Shown: one piece after another, positions 47,132-60,606 of the stretch
Numbering within the stretch: the stretch's first letter is position 1
Layout: each line of letters begins with the position of its first letter
Source: Austropuccinia psidii
Taxonomy: Eukaryota; Basidiomycota; Pucciniomycetes; Pucciniales; Sphaerophragmiaceae
NCBI GenBank assembly: GCA_023105745.1
Contig: JALGQZ010000001.1
Location: 53,863,162-53,927,161 of the forward strand
Length of the DNA stretch: 64,000 bases
Reading direction: 5' to 3'
Notes under the pieces: model-generated
What the model was told of the DNA's origin: nothing
Seen by the model: the letters and a program-made list of their open reading frames with translations, nothing else
Databases searched by the model: none
Program-made: the position numbers and the translations under genes

Positions 47132-50100
47132 ATAGCTGAAAGCTCTTGTGCCATGGTCAAAATTTGTATTAAAGAATCAATGAAGACTTTTTTAGAGATT
47201 TTTTGAAGAATAAATATTTGAATTTAAAGACAATATTATGAAGTTTTTGAAAGGATTTATTATGGAAAATTCAGGATATTTATAAATATTTCCCCAATAG
47301 CTCCTCATGTCTCAGGAATAATTTCCCATTATTTCCTGAAGAACATTAATGATTCAAAAAAAGAATATATTCAGAATAATTTATATAACACTAAATCTTA
47401 TAGAATTAATATTGGAACCTCATACAAGCATCAAATCCAGAAGTAACTCACCTAGAGAATGTTATTAAAACTGAAGATTCTCATTTCCAATGGTACTCTA
47501 ACATTCTTTTATTTTTGATTATTGGTCTTATCATTGAATTTATTACTTGAAATACTTTTCAAAAGGTTTATTTGGAGCAGGAAGATTCATAATTATGCAA
47601 ATAAATAGAAGAGGCCCTCAGTAAAAGGTGGAAAAAATACTCACAAAAATTTCATCAAGACCTTTCTATGAAAGAATGGAATCAATAAGATATATTTTAT
47701 AATTCCTGACAGGAAGAACATGGCTTTCCTATATTCAAGTTCCTCCAACAGCCATCAAAATAAGAGGAAGACCAAATCTAAATGGGATCCTTCTTTATTT
47801 TAGGAACTTGATACAAAAAGGAAGAAAAGAGGAAGGCCAAAAAATCATAAAAAGTCATAATGGAAAAATACTAATTCACAAAATCAACCATAAAAATCTA
47901 ATTCAGAACAGTATCCTGAGCTTAAAACTAAGGATTTGTATTCTGAGTATAGTGTTGAATTCAAGGTCAAAAACAAATCTTCCAAAAAAAATTCATGATA
48001 TGAACCTAAGAAGATCCTCCATATTGAATCCTGGTACTACATTCAGAAGGTCAGGTAGAATTAATAACCGATAAATTCCTGTTTTGGATCAAATATTTGA
48101 ATATTTGGACATGGAATGTGATCATTGTGAAAGTTAATCTCAGATATTGAAAGATTTATTCCAGGAAAATATAGTTAATATTCATTATTCAAATTCTCTC
48201 AAACCTTTCTTAGGCTGAATGGGTTGTCTTCCCATATTCCTGGATACCAGGAATGAAAGAGATACCAAGATTAATTATTCTATTCCTCAAGTGGCCACTC
48301 AATGTGGGTGGAGATAGTCACTGTAGCTTCAAAATTTCTGCATATTCAATCTATTATGCTGAATATATGTGGAAAAGTGTGAGGATTAAATTGGAATAAT
48401 AAAATTTGAAAAGAATTTTTATGGAAAGCTTCAGACTATGTGGGGTGGGGTTGATGACTTTCTGGAAAGATTGGACTGCTATTATACTCCAGAAACTAAA
48501 AGATATTGAATTCAAATTCCAGAATTGAGAAATTTAATTTTCAACAGGTATTCAAGGCCAATTTTCTTTTTCTAAAAGCTCCAGTCTGCCTCATCCTTTC
48601 ATTAGTTCTGTCTCCCAACAGCAAACCCCTTTTCTTCGGTTTTTTGAATATTTTTTACCTTTTTTCCCTGTCCTTCATACCTTCTTCTTTATTATCAATG
48701 CCTGAACTTAACATTAATTGGAAGAAACATACTCTCACAGAAGCGATTGGATGGGCCAATTATTATCAAAAAGACTAATCCTTGTAATCGCAAAATATTT
48801 TTCAATACAAATACAGATATCAGGACTCAGTTGTTTCTTTACAGCTTGAAAATATATGTAGTTTCTTTTTTAGAATTTACATGTGTTATATTCCTCTGAA
48901 AATGATGTTGCTTCCCATTTTAATTCCCAATCCACACCACAAAAAAGCAATCTGGAGCCTCATAGAGGCCACAAATGACATGAGCTAAGGAATTTTCTCA
49001 AACAGAAATCTATTAGCATTTTGATAAGATTGACTACCCAATATTATTGGTAAAAATGACTAAAAAATAAGCCCCAAGGTGGCTTAATGCTTCATCTTGG
49101 CAATTTTGGTGCTTTTTGAACCATTATGAAAGCCCCACAAAAAATGGGTTGTTAAGGCCCAAATATCTATGGGCATCCAGCTTAATGACTATTTTTCACA
49201 TGGTCCAGTCATTCTGATGAGTAAATTTTTCCACTTCCATTACAAAAAGTGTTTTGGGGGAAAACTATAGATCCCCACCAAAAATACTTATGACAAATAA
49301 AAAATGAGGACCAAACAAATGGACAACCCTATTTTTTATGAAAAATTTCATTTGGGGGGGGAGGGGTGTAAATGGACCCTCAAGCCAAAAATTTCCAGAA
49401 AAAAAAGGGGCCAGCCTTCAAGGCCCCACCTTCCTTAAAATTAAAAAATAAAATAAAATAACAGAATGACCTATTGCCAATGGTTCAAAAAAATAATCAG
49501 CATCAGCTTAGTAGTTATTTCACTAAGTTGACACTGGGAGCTTGGAATGTGTGGGGCCCTGGAAGCATTGGTTTAGCAACACCCTTTTTCATTTCAATTT
49601 AGTAAATTTGTGATTTATGATTTAAATTTTATCAAAAAAGTATTTTATTTTATTTTAATGATTTTTAACATCTGAAAAGGAAAAGTGTATAAAATAATTA
49701 AGTTAGATGATAATGTAAAAAATTTATATTTAATGAGTAATTAATATATGCAACTCAAAAAAAAAGTAAGTTGAATTAATTTAAAATAGAAAATTCAAAA
49801 ATTTGATTTTTTTTATACAAAAATGAAAGTTGAGATAATAAATAAGTAAAGGATCAAAAATCAAATAAAAATTTTATATTTAGATTGTGAATAAGTAGAT
49901 AAAAGTGAAAATGGAAATCAGATTACAATTTCAGGAATAAGATGGTTTGTAGAGAAGATATGTATTAAACCTATCATTGTCACCATTCATTTCTATAACT
50001 CAACATCACCTTATTCCCTTCAGTGGGGTGGCCAGTGTGACAAACAGTGTTTCAACAAGATGTCCCATACCCTACTTTTCCATTTTAGTTACTTATCAAC

Positions 50101-50651
50101 CCTTTATGTTATATATATAATAGACAGGGTTGTGAATATCAGTTAGATTTGACATAGTTGTCAAGCTTTTTCATGGTGGGAATGATTTCAAAAAGTCTTG
50201 AAAATTATCATAGGTTGTGCATTTTACTAAAAAATAAAAGCCATTGCCCGCCTTTGAATCGTGCACTCTTCTGTGAGTCAAAAACCAGGCCTTGGAGAAA
50301 GTTCGGCATGTGACCCTTATGTGCATTGCACAACTTGTGCGCAGCGTGTGCTTCATTTAAGTATTCCATGTGTGCGTTTATTGCTTGCATGCTCCCTCTC
50401 CAACTCAGGTTGAACATGGCAAAGAGAGAAATTTCCTGAAAATAATTAACATAAATTTCGTACGTTCTAACTCGAAATCAAAAAATTAAGCGATTTAACC
50501 AACAAAAAAAATTGTTGGTATTATTTTTTAGCTAGTACTGGAACTAGAAGTATGAACAAAACAATTCATAAGTTTCTCTTTTTACTTTATATGCTTTAAC
50601 ACGGTTTTATAACTTGAAGCTTAATTTAGGTTAACAGGGCGGAAAACTCTC
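47132..50651. other. AT-rich region between element B and TIM50; unidentified ORF remnants
   Basis: Element B ends abruptly here. A lysine-rich frame at 47808-48074 (+) ends FRRSGRINNR, reminiscent of the linker between integrase and RT in retroelements, but I could not identify neighbouring domains. A hydrophobic frame at 48506-48778 has no recognised family. The rest, including the immediate 3' flank of TIM50, shows no gene. Confidence 0.45.
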
Positions 50652-52765
50652 TTAAGGATTTGAAGATTTTGTACTTTTAGAATCGCTTGAACTCTTGCTT
50701 GATACAGATTGGCTCATATCCGAATTTTGTTGTGTCGAGGGTGATGGCGGACCAACTTGACCGGTCAAAAAGCCCAGTAAGCTGCCTTTCATTCTAAATG
50801 CACCAAATAAAAAGTAACAGTCAATAATCTGAGCTGTTCAAAACCCTTACAATGGAAAGTTGGGAGAAAGATTACTGAACTCTGCCATCTGTCGAGCTCG
50901 ATCTTCTTCCATCAATTTCTTGAATGTTGCTTCATTTTCTTTCCAATATTTTTGCTCGTCAAGATAAGCTTTTTGGGCACGAGCTCGATCCTTTTCAACA
51001 AGTAGCTTAGGCGGTTCGTCCGTCTTAGGCTATTCATCATAAGAGCAAAATAATGATTAATCAGATGATTTCGATCGGGTTATTGGTGACTTACTGGACT
51101 CAATCCAAACAACGCCCGAAGATCAATATGCCAACCGGACTTGAGTCTTTCTCGTTCTTCCTGCCATTTTACAACTAATTCTTTCTTCTGCCTGGCTTCA
51201 GATTCAGCATATGCTCGAACGGGGTCGCGTCCCTGATATGCCTTAGCTACATCTCGCACGTCGTTTACCCCATTGAATACAATTGCCTCCAATAATGGAA
51301 TTAGATCAACTAATCCATGATCACCTGGCTCTCCGTTCCATTTGGGTACAATAAAGCCGTTGGTTGGATGAAGTTGAACTAGCGAAGGATCCGTCTCAAC
51401 AAAGACAACTTTCCTCAAGTCCCGACCCAGGTAATCTAAATCTTTAATCAGCTGAGGCTTAATGACGCCTTTTGTTCGACAGCTTTCTTTAAACAACTTG
51501 TAAGGCGAATAATATCCGTAAGGGTCTAGTTTTTCACAGACAGGAGCTGCAGTCTTTAAGAGCGAGTGTAAAAAAACAAGTATCAAGAACAAAATTTCCA
51601 AATGAATCATTTGGATTATTAGGAAGTCAGCAAAAACCATGAAGATGAACTCAACATAAGCAGGTTGAGTTGTAAAAATGACAATCTCGTATAATTGCGA
51701 TAAGTAACTCAAAAAGTAGTCGACTCCAGGCCGCTTGGCTGTTCTCCAACCATGTTCACGCTGATAAATTTAATGTGAATGTTAACTCTTAAGGAAACTT
51801 AAGCGAAACAAAGGGTAGGTAAAGCGTACATCCCAACCTGAATGAACCAAAAGATCATCAAGGTCAACTAGAAGTGTATAAGGCCTACCGTGAGGCTCAG
51901 GTAGCGGATCGGGCAGCAAGGGATTCCAAGCTGGTTTATTAAAATACTAAGAAAGCACAAGAGTTAATAAAAGATCGGTTTGAATTGAATTGTATTTCAA
52001 AAGGCGAAAAAATTAAGAAAGGTTCGATAAACCGACGTCAAATAGATCAAAAAATCGTGCGCGCGTCCTCGAGAGTCGATCACCATCCTCACCGCCTCCT
52101 AACATTCGCTTTTCGGTTTCATTATCCCATTCCCGACCCTGATTCCAGGTCCAGATACCGGTTAAAGTCAGGATTAGTGAGCCAAAGACCCGAGCCAATA
52201 GCTGCCTTTGCTTGTCAGCTGATGAGAGAGGGCGCTTCCCTGTGAGTTTTGATTTAGCACCCGTTCTTTCGTTTGGAGGTGGGGGCGGGGGCAGATCTGA
52301 AGCTAGATCAAGCATTTGAGAGGCCAGGGTCGAAGAGGATGTTTGACTTGAAAGCTTAGTCCTTTCCAAAGAATCAGAAGAATAGGGATGAGAATTGAGT
52401 GGAGATTCATGAGTTGAAAAGTTTGAAGGGGTGGATTGAATGGTATCCTGAGGGTTTGCTGAGGAACTGAGTGGATTAAATTGACTATTTGGCTCCAGAC
52501 CACTTGAATTTTTGGAAGCTGGGCCAGGCTTGCTATTCTTAGCATTATCATTCAACGAAGCATTACGACGATTAGCTGTGGATGAGTTCAGCTGAGTATG
52601 TGAATGATCGGGGTCCTTTGGAGCTTGGGATGAAGCCAGCCTAATTTGATGAAACTGAAGATATGACGGCAAAAGACAAGACTGAGTGATTGATGAAGGC
52701 TGCAAACGCCTGAAGCCCAAGTGCCTGAGGGCCTGCGAGGAAGACTTGAGGCCTATGCTAGCCAT
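50652..52765 (-). CDS. TIM50: Mitochondrial import inner membrane translocase subunit TIM50
   Basis: Receptor subunit of the TIM23 translocase in the mitochondrial inner membrane. It binds presequences in the intermembrane space. Exons 52765-52037, 51946-51830, 51760-51656, 51553-51095, 51029-50851 and 50793-50652 join to 576 codons plus stop. Introns are 90, 69, 102, 65 and 57 bp, all GT-AG. The N-terminus ([20 protein letters not shown]) is a basic, Ser-rich presequence, followed by a long Ser/Asn/Pro-rich linker, a membrane segment [14 protein letters not shown] (about 195-210) and the family block [20 protein letters not shown]. The FCP1-like domain has DLDDLLVHS (about 271), [17 protein letters not shown], and a DTD-like [11 protein letters not shown]. 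The ATG at 52765 was preferred because it starts the presequence. The third intron is a multiple of three and stop-free, so it could be misread as coding. Confidence 0.93.
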
Positions 52766-53367
52766 AACGATTGACGACGATCCAAGATAACTGCGCCCGA
52801 TATCGATCTCCAACTAGAGCGATAATTTCAAGAATGGATTAATCTGTTTGGAATGAGATGATCAGTTCAAGGTGCTGATGATAAATGCCATGGATGATAA
52901 TATCGAATACCCACTGTGAAATTCTCATCGTCATCTTCTCGAGATAGCCTTCGTGATGGATTGGGCCTTCAAAAATTTCTGGCAGAGCTGGAAAAAAATT
53001 AAAAAATGTGCATTCTGTGTAATCCACTGTGACAGTGGCGTGATATGGGTCCACTTGGTGTGAGTTTGGATGTCACATCATGTGATATGCAAAGTATCGG
53101 GGCTGGTTCAAAAAGACCGCCGAGAAAACTTCCACCACCACTTTGCATAAAAATGATTTTATCCAAAAACCAAACTAAGGCCTTGTTGATGATTGGGGTT
53201 TTGGATTTATTTGGAATTTTTCAAGTCACTTTCAACTAATACTCAACATCTCTCAGCCTGCACCAATGTATTAAAGCTCCCACTGATCTTTGTAATTTCA
53301 TTTCGCATAATGAATGATATTGGAAAAAGCAAGGCACAGGGGGGAATGTTTGATATGGCAGTTCTTA
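52766..53367. other. Upstream region of TIM50
   Basis: About 600 bp between the TIM50 start and a Harbinger terminus. It should contain the TIM50 promoter. No TATA box or other element stands out, and short open frames on both strands have no family features. Confidence 0.5.
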
Positions 53368-53576
53368 GGCCGGGTTCTTGATTGGGTTTTGAAAATTATT
53401 TTTAAATTATCTTGAAATTAAATTTTAATTTATTTTAATTTCAAAATTTTTGTATTTTTCTTTCAAAACCTCAACAGCAAGAACTGAAGCATTACAAAAT
53501 CCCAATTTTTAATTGAATCCAGTCATTTCAATTGACTTTTTTTAGAAAACCTTTAGTATAATTAGAACAATTTGGA

Positions 53577-54750
53577 ATGTCTAACCAAACTCCTGATTCA
53601 CAATCGTCTGCTTATGAGCAGTTGAATTTGGTTCTTTCAAATGATCAAGAGCCATCTGACATGCAAGAGTCACAAGAATTGCTTGCAAATCATGAAAACA
53701 ACCAAATAATTGGTATAACAGACAATCAAAATGGAAGTCAGTCAAATGCAGGGGAATCACAAACTCAAAGATCCATTAAAAATTGAAAAAGAAGAATTCA
53801 TGAAGAATTGCAAATACATTGTCAAAAAATGGAACATGAGCAATGGTTTAAACAAAAGAGGCAAATTGAAAATTGAGTGAATGCAGAAGCCCAACGCCTG
53901 CAGCAAGCACAAAATTGACCCAACTCCCAAAAATGGAAAAGAAATTACAAAATATGATTTTTTTGGAGTGAAGATAGTATCAAGGATTTGCTAGATTTTA
54001 TTACCAATATGAGAATGGAATACATCAGATTTTATTTGTAAATGAGGAGCTTTATTTCTTGGGCACAGTTTTTTGAGGATATTTAACATCAAAGATCAGG
54101 GTTTGATAATATTAAATGTTTATCTTTTGAAACATTGGAGAAGAGATTTAAGGCGTTAACTACTACATATATGGTGATTTTTTTGAATTTCTTTATTTGT
54201 TTTGAATAGAAAAGAATATTTTACTAATCCAATATGGTCTAGTTGATCAAGGAATGATGCAATTCAACAAGGGGAGAAGGGTTATATGCTCAATTGCAAC
54301 GTGATCATATTACAAGAGAAGTATGCCTTTCATTTTTCATACTATAGTAGAGAAATTGAATTTAAGTTCCATATTAGAATTTTTAGGTGTATGAAACATT
54401 AAGACAATTAAATATGGATAATTCAGGAATTAATGTGAGTGGAATGGAATCTGGCAAATTTCCACTATCACCTAGGGAAGACCTGAACAAGGGGCATAAT
54501 CAACCTACACAAATGTGAAAGGAAGGTGATATAGGTGAACAAGATGGAATCTCAAAAAGTCAAAATGGAAATTACAGGAATGAGTTTATGGAAAATAAGA
54601 ATGAAGACATTGAAGATAATACAAACAAAGGTCCCATACCATAAGCTTCAACAAATAGGTTTAGCTGGACAACAACATTAATCATTGGGGTTCATTTAGA
54701 CAGGAATCCTCATTCAGTTTACTTTCAACATGGTGCAAACAAAATTTCAT
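53577..54750 (+). pseudogene. Harbinger Myb/SANT-like accessory protein, degenerate
   Basis: Starts MSNQTPDSQSSAYEQLN, parallel to MANLMPDSQLSSYERLN of the first Harbinger. Continues through stops to FFWSEDSIKDLLDFITNMRM (about 53960), which aligns with FFWNEDSTRQLLEMMRELRI, then SFISWAQFF and EEI-x-GVNY in place of the R-Y-K-A-L block. A later segment from 54390 (YETLRQLNMDNSGINVSG) matches the last exon. Several stops and shifts make it a pseudogene; introns may account for part of the interruption. Confidence 0.75.
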
Positions 54751-54761
54751 TAAAAATATGA

Positions 54762-54766
54762 ACAAC
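54762..54766. other. Target-site duplication of element A (left copy)
   Basis: ACAAC immediately precedes the LTR start TGTAAGATG. The partner copy should follow the 5' LTR beyond the window end. Confidence 0.6.
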
Positions 54767-56692
54767 TGTAAGATGTGACTATGAAACTGGTGATAATATT
54801 ACTATTAATCAACAGTACTATGTCTGTTCTTATGAAATATAATAATAAAATATTATTATAACCACAATTAAATAATTAAAAAAAAATTATTTCTTTCACG
54901 TGTTAAGCACTACTAGTGATTTTAACAGTGAGCAAGTAATTGTCTACAAGAATCAATTACAAGAAGATTTTAATAATAAAAACTTCTTTATTAAAATAAT
55001 AAAATTACTTTAATATATAATTATCTTTTGCAAGAATAATTATAAGGATAATTCTTGAAGAAAACTATTACTAGAGAAAAACTTTAAGAATTAAGAATAA
55101 ATGACTCACTAATACTCCAAAGAACTTATTGAAAGGTAAGAGTAGAGAAATTTGACGTGGAATTGTGGATTTAAGGGATCAAAAGGATTTATAACAGTAT
55201 TACAACAGAATATAGTTGGATTCTATGATTTCACGTCTTTCTGGATGATTTTGAAAGATTTAAAAACACTTAAGAATAGCTTTAACTAATACTTACTTGT
55301 TGGTAATAATGATTTAATAAATTGATAAGATGATGATGAGGAAAAAACAGCAAGAAGAGGCTTCTTTTAAGTCAACAACAGCTCACAGAGGCGTGCCATG
55401 GAGCAAACTGAAAAACCAATGAGTGAGAAAACAATAATCCTTTTTGGATTAATGATTGCATCATCTGTTGTCACGTAAGATTATCATAATTACTTAATTG
55501 ATGCTTTTACGTGACTACCAACCCCAATATGGTTAAGAATAAAAGGAGTAACATCTGTAAATCTTATTTTATTCTAAATCAATCATTGATTTCTCAAAGT
55601 TATCAATGTTATTGCCAATTTCATCACAGGTTGTAATTACTGTGAATTTTTGAAGATTCAGTGTTTCACGTAGAATGGTCAAAAATGGACTGTAAGTAAA
55701 ACTTTTAATTTTACTAGTAAAGCCATAATTCTTTTTGGTTGTACCATAGATAATACAGTTCTTCATTGGTCCTGAAATTTTCAGGAAGATTCATTAAGAA
55801 TTGTATTTTTAATGAATTTTTGAAGTTTTTACCTCATTTCTACATAGAATTGCAAATAGCAGTATTTTGCTGGTTGCTATGAGGTAAATCAATGAATATG
55901 GATCCCAAAAGGGTTTAATTACTCTTTTAGGGTCTAGTCATGGAAATTCATCAAGAATTGACGTGGTTACAGGAGCCTAAGTTGCTTATTACCTCCTTGG
56001 CACGTCAAAATAGCAGGTTATTTGCTATTTTTCTTATAATTACAGTAGGTGTAACTTGGTAACCAAGTTCCCAAAGAGTTTTAGTTTACCAATTGGGCCA
56101 AGATGAGCCATGGATCCATGCTCTGGAGCTATCCACGCCTCTGAGGCCTCAGAAGTTGGGTACCCTGGCTCTCTTTGATGTCTTTTGTCCCCCTTGCCTA
56201 ATTTTTACGTCAAAATAGTAATTTAAGCTTAAAGTGAGATATCCACTATGGGTGTACTAAAAGTCCATGTAAGAATACCATAATATTAAGTGCTCAAAAC
56301 ATGCATAACACTATTCTTAGGGTTTATATAACATGGGATTTCTCACTTTCCCATTATTTTGGCTAAAAATCAAGAAAAACAAAAATTTTCACGGATCTTT
56401 TATGTGGTATTAATGATGTGGTATTGAAGTATTTTCCATTTTACCACCTCAAATACTTAAATTGAGCTTATTCACTCTATGGAGCTACCCTAGGTGAATT
56501 TTTGTGTAGAATCCAAATCTGGTCTTAAATCCATGGATTTACTTACTTAATAAAAAGTTATTCATCTTTTCTGAAATTGAAAATGATGAATTTTGGATAT
56601 ATGCATGACTTATGAGTTTTGCATAATTCAAAATTTCTTTTTAAGATAATTGTGGCCTATTTGGGTATGTAAAATATACCTCAAGGCTCACA
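54767..56692 (-). repeat. 3' LTR of element A
   Basis: 1926 bp, in minus orientation from TGTGAGCCTTGAGG to CACATCTTACA. Against the visible 781 bp of the 5' LTR I find only two differences: T/G in ATTACTT(T/G)AATAT and C/A in GATAATT(C/A)TTGAAG. The purine tract lies just inside. Identical termini appear on the solo LTR at 13476. Confidence 0.93.
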
Positions 56693-56705
56693 TTCCCTCC
56701 CACCA
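56693..56705 (-). other. Polypurine tract of element A
   Basis: On the minus strand TGGTGGGAGGGAA directly precedes the 3' LTR start TGTGAGCC. This is the expected primer for plus-strand DNA synthesis. Confidence 0.8.
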
Positions 56706-56832
56706 AAAAATAAAATTGTACTACAATTTTATTAGTGATAAAAGAATAAGGCCCCAAAGGGGGGTAATGTCCACTGTCCAACCTCTTCACATTACTCAGA
56801 TCAAGTAATTTAAAGCACATTTATAGAAATAT

Positions 56833-59800
56833 TCAGGCTTGTGGCCTTCTTTCATGTCTAAATCTTCTTAAGAGTTTATCGGAGTCAGGTATTTCTGATT
56901 CTGCCATCCATTCATCTTCATGTACTGGATTTCTATATCTGACAAGATATTCTCTTTGATTTTTACCCCTAAGTCTCCTTTCTTTAATGACTTTCTTCAT
57001 CTTTTTGTCTTCATGCTGTTCCACAGGTGGTACAGTTAAAGGAGTTGGGTTTCTTAAAGGAAACAATTCTTTATCAGCTGGTTGATAAGGTTTTATCAAG
57101 CTGACTGGAAATGTGGGGTGTTTATTTTCCAATTCACCACTCAATTCCACTTGAACTGCATTGGTTCCATGTAAAGCAACAATAACAAAAGGTCCTACAT
57201 AAGAATCTTTAAGTTTCTTTGGGCCTTTGATATTATTAAAATTCAAGGTTGAAACTAGAACTAAGTCCCCTACTTTGAAGTCTGGTACTTTATGACTCTT
57301 GTCCCACTTCTGTTTTGCATAATCAAAAGCATCATCCATACTCTGTTTTTCATGGTGTTTTACTTTATCTAGCATTAATTTGAAGCTGGAAGCTGTAGGA
57401 TGAATGTCTATCAAGTCTTTCCTCAGTGTGTCTGCTGGGAGTCTTGGATTCCATCCTTTTTCTAACATAGCAGGAGTTTGTCCTGTGGAAGAGTGGACTG
57501 ATGTCTTGTATGCCAATTCTAATGCAGGTATCAGAGTGCACCAGTCATGGGTAAAGCCATCTGAGTCTTTGAATTCTAATCCATAAGCACAAAATCTCCT
57601 GATCATGTCTTCTAAAGTTTGAATCATCCTCTCTGCTAGCCCATCTGTTTGAGGGTGATATGCTGTAGAGAATGATAACTTAGTCCCAAACAATCTATGA
57701 AGATTGGTCCAAAGTGCAGATGTGAATTTGGGATCTCTGTCACTTATGATATTCTTAAATAACCCTGTATGAGAAATAACTCTACTCCATAAAAGAAGAG
57801 CTGTATCCATAGCAGTGTCATCTTTATGACATGCTAAGAATATGGGAGTTTTGCTATATCTGTCTACAATGACTAAACAAGCATTATAACCTTTGTCACC
57901 ACTTGGAGGAAGTGCTGTGACCCAATCCATGTGGACAACTTCCCAAGGGGATTTTGGTTCTTGAATATGGATCATCAATCCAAATTTCTTGCCTGTACTC
58001 CTGTTTGCTTTTTGGCATCTATCACAGGTATGGCAATACTCAATGGTTTCTTTTCTCCAAGATGGCCACCATGCACAGTTTTTTACTTTTTCAAGTGTTC
58101 TGTCTTCTGATAGGTGTCCAGAGTAAATGCTATCATGGCATTCATGAAGAATGGTATTGATAAGCAATATACTACACAGTGTCATCACACAAGAATGTTT
58201 TGTTCTATGGTAAATAATCCCATCAAACAAGTGAAATCTTCCTTCAGAATAGGAATTTTTCCAAACTTCATCTAGTGCATTAACCAAAGATGTGTCTTTG
58301 CAGTCTTTATCCAATAAAGAAGTCAAGATATGGCAATTCTTGTCTTGTTTATAAGACTCTCTGACCTCTTCAAAGAATTCAGTCCCAATATCAGTTATGT
58401 TAATTCCTTCAATTGGAATCTGTGGTTCAGCTTCCAAAGGTACATAAGCTGGGTTATCAGGAGTGTTGGCTAAAGCCCATCTACTAAGTCCATCAGCATT
58501 TTTGTGGATGTTTCCTGCTTTATGAACTATAGTCATGTTTCCTCTATATTCTTGAATGGCTATTTGCCATCTCAACATATGTCTGTTGGGAGTTTTCATG
58601 TTAAGAAGTGATTTTACGGCATTACAGTCAGTTATCACTTCAAAAACACTGCCATCAAGGTAATAGTGTAATTTCTCAAGTGCCCATACCAAACATAAGC
58701 ACTCCATTTGGTTTGCACCATATCTGGCTTCTGTTGGTTTGATTTGCCTTGAGATATAACAAACTGGTCCTTCTGTAGGTTTGTCATCAATAATCTGGAC
58801 TTGATGTAGGGCTGCCCCTAGTCCATCTCCACATGCATCAATGTACAATTTAAAAGGAATATTCCAGTCAGGCATGAGGAGTAAAGGTGCTTCTGTAAGG
58901 GCTTTCTTTATCTTCTCATAAGCTTTAATTCTTTCCTGTGTCATCTCAAATACAGTCTGTTGATCACAGATTCTATAGAGTGACTTGGCTAGAATTTCAA
59001 AATCTTTCAAGTGTTGCCTATAGTAACTAGCAAATCCAAGGAAAGACATCATTTCTTTTTTATTCTGGGGTATTGGCTTAAGTAACACTGCTGCTACTTT
59101 ATTCTTGTCAATACCCAAGCTCAAACCAGAAACAACATGTCCTAATGCTTTGAGTTCTTCAAAACCAAAATTGCATTTCTTAAGTGAAATTTTCATGTTC
59201 ACTTCTGCAACTTTATGAAGTACTCTTGCAAGTCTTTCAAGGTGCAGAGACCATGAGTCAGAACATATAATAATATCATCAATATAAATGATAAGCCATC
59301 CTTCAGACAACTCTGTGGGGAAGATGGTATTCATCATTCTTTGATAATGAGATGGAGCATTTTTAATGCCAAATGGCATTCTAAGATACTCAAAAATGCC
59401 ACAGTGGGTGATAATTCTAAGTAATTTCTTAGCTTTAGGCGTCAAAACATTTTGATGAAAACCTTTCAATGCATCCATTGATGTTATATACTTGGCTTTA
59501 GACAATTGAGTCAAGGTTTCTTGAATTCTAGGGATTGGATACCTATCTGGAACTGTGTAGGTATTCAAAGCTCTAAAATCTCCAACCATTATTGACTTAT
59601 CATTATGCCATGCAATAATAACAGGTGTTGTCACTTCAACTTCCTCATTATGGCCTACTTTCCTTAGCACACCAAGTTGGATCAACTCTTGGATATGTTT
59701 TTCCAAGGCCTCTCTAGCTCTGGGACTGGCTGGATAAGCTGGTCTTCTAAGTACTGGAGGATATGGTCTGTCAATATTAAGAGTAATATCAACTTCATGT

Positions 59801-60606
59801 CCTCTTATAGCGCCTAATGGTTCATTATCAGAGGCAAATGCATTTTTATATGTGTATAACACATTAATAAGCTCATTCCTCATCTTTGGTGACAATGATT
59901 GATTAATTTTTGCTTCAACAAGTTGATTAGTCACAAATTCATCTTTGTAAGTATCTTTGACAGAAGATACTACAGATATCTGTTTTGGCATATTGGAGAA
60001 AGCAAATTTTTGTCTCTTGTTATCTCCAATTGTGAAATATCTGTCTTTATGGTTATTTATATCAATACCATAAATATTTAAGTAATCATTTCCAAGAATG
60101 ATGTGCTGAGATGTGCAATTATCCATTACTACAATCTCAGTTTTCATTCTTACACTTCCTGCTGGATGTGGGAATACAATATTAGTGTCCAATATGCCCA
60201 AGGGGTACATATTGTTACTGGCACTACTGAATTGTACACCTTCTATTGGTAATAGATGGTTTTTCCATTCAGGAAGTATAATTTGGAGATAATCTTTGCC
60301 AACACAAGTGCAAAATGCCCCTGTATCCAAATTTACTTTGGCTTCAATATCACTCATCAGAACTGATGTGATACAGGATGCTCCAGCAGTATAACCCCTT
60401 CCTCTAGCAGGTTTTGTCTTACACATTCTGGCATCTTGGATATTGATCAGGTTGCAGCAATCTTCACTGTACTGTGGCAAGTGGGTATGGACTTCTGTGA
60501 CCTCAAAGAAAGCTGAAATGTTTTCAATGGGATAGTCCTCCACTGGTGTATCTTCAGAGACTGCAGAATCTTGATCAGACTCCTCTTTCTCTTCAGTACA
60601 CTGAAT
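56833..60606 (-). CDS. Element A Pol: protease, RT, RNase H, integrase, chromodomain
   Basis: Replication and integration polyprotein of a chromovirus, intact over 1236 residues from the GTG codon at 60543; the frame is open from 60606, just after the gag stop. Protease: [13 protein letters not shown] (Asp-Thr-Gly, about residue 73). [54 protein letters not shown] and [13 protein letters not shown] (YxDD). RNase [48 protein letters not shown] and NADGLSRW. Integrase: H-H-C-C finger ending [12 protein letters not shown], then [23 protein letters not shown] and [20 protein letters not shown] (Asp, Asp, Glu). The last ~55 residues ([20 protein letters not shown], then [12 protein letters not shown]) form a chromodomain, expected to steer insertion to heterochromatin. 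With no start of its own, it probably depended on fusion to Gag. Confidence 0.95.
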   Translation of the reverse strand: MQCTEEKEESDQDSAVSEDTPVEDYPIENISAFFEVTEVHTHLPQYSEDCCNLINIQDARMCKTKPARGRGYTAGASCITSVLMSDIEAKVNLDTGAFCTCVGKDYLQIILPEWKNHLLPIEGVQFSSASNNMYPLGILDTNIVFPHPAGSVRMKTEIVVMDNCTSQHIILGNDYLNIYGIDINNHKDRYFTIGDNKRQKFAFSNMPKQISVVSSVKDTYKDEFVTNQLVEAKINQSLSPKMRNELINVLYTYKNAFASDNEPLGAIRGHEVDITLNIDRPYPPVLRRPAYPASPRAREALEKHIQELIQLGVLRKVGHNEEVEVTTPVIIAWHNDKSIMVGDFRALNTYTVPDRYPIPRIQETLTQLSKAKYITSMDALKGFHQNVLTPKAKKLLRIITHCGIFEYLRMPFGIKNAPSHYQRMMNTIFPTELSEGWLIIYIDDIIICSDSWSLHLERLARVLHKVAEVNMKISLKKCNFGFEELKALGHVVSGLSLGIDKNKVAAVLLKPIPQNKKEMMSFLGFASYYRQHLKDFEILAKSLYRICDQQTVFEMTQERIKAYEKIKKALTEAPLLLMPDWNIPFKLYIDACGDGLGAALHQVQIIDDKPTEGPVCYISRQIKPTEARYGANQMECLCLVWALEKLHYYLDGSVFEVITDCNAVKSLLNMKTPNRHMLRWQIAIQEYRGNMTIVHKAGNIHKNADGLSRWALANTPDNPAYVPLEAEPQIPIEGINITDIGTEFFEEVRESYKQDKNCHILTSLLDKDCKDTSLVNALDEVWKNSYSEGRFHLFDGIIYHRTKHSCVMTLCSILLINTILHECHDSIYSGHLSEDRTLEKVKNCAWWPSWRKETIEYCHTCDRCQKANRSTGKKFGLMIHIQEPKSPWEVVHMDWVTALPPSGDKGYNACLVIVDRYSKTPIFLACHKDDTAMDTALLLWSRVISHTGLFKNIISDRDPKFTSALWTNLHRLFGTKLSFSTAYHPQTDGLAERMIQTLEDMIRRFCAYGLEFKDSDGFTHDWCTLIPALELAYKTSVHSSTGQTPAMLEKGWNPRLPADTLRKDLIDIHPTASSFKLMLDKVKHHEKQSMDDAFDYAKQKWDKSHKVPDFKVGDLVLVSTLNFNNIKGPKKLKDSYVGPFVIVALHGTNAVQVELSGELENKHPTFPVSLIKPYQPADKELFPLRNPTPLTVPPVEQHEDKKMKKVIKERRLRGKNQREYLVRYRNPVHEDEWMAESEIPDSDKLLRRFRHERRPQA

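Larger units (their letters stand above)
53368..54766 (+). mobile_element. Left part of another Harbinger element, interrupted by element A
   Basis: It begins GGCCGGGTTCTTGATTGGG, similar to the terminus of the element at 340, and is preceded by TTA (53365-53367), the Harbinger target. A Myb-like accessory gene remnant follows. Element A begins at 54767 inside it, so the transposase gene and the right end should lie beyond the window, on the far side of A. Confidence 0.75.

Noticed and set aside
51554..51655. Hydrophobic in-frame segment of TIM50 ([17 protein letters not shown]) that could be read as a membrane helix
   Set aside because: It is a 102-bp GT-AG intron. Removing it joins TTQPAY to [11 protein letters not shown], as expected for TIM50.
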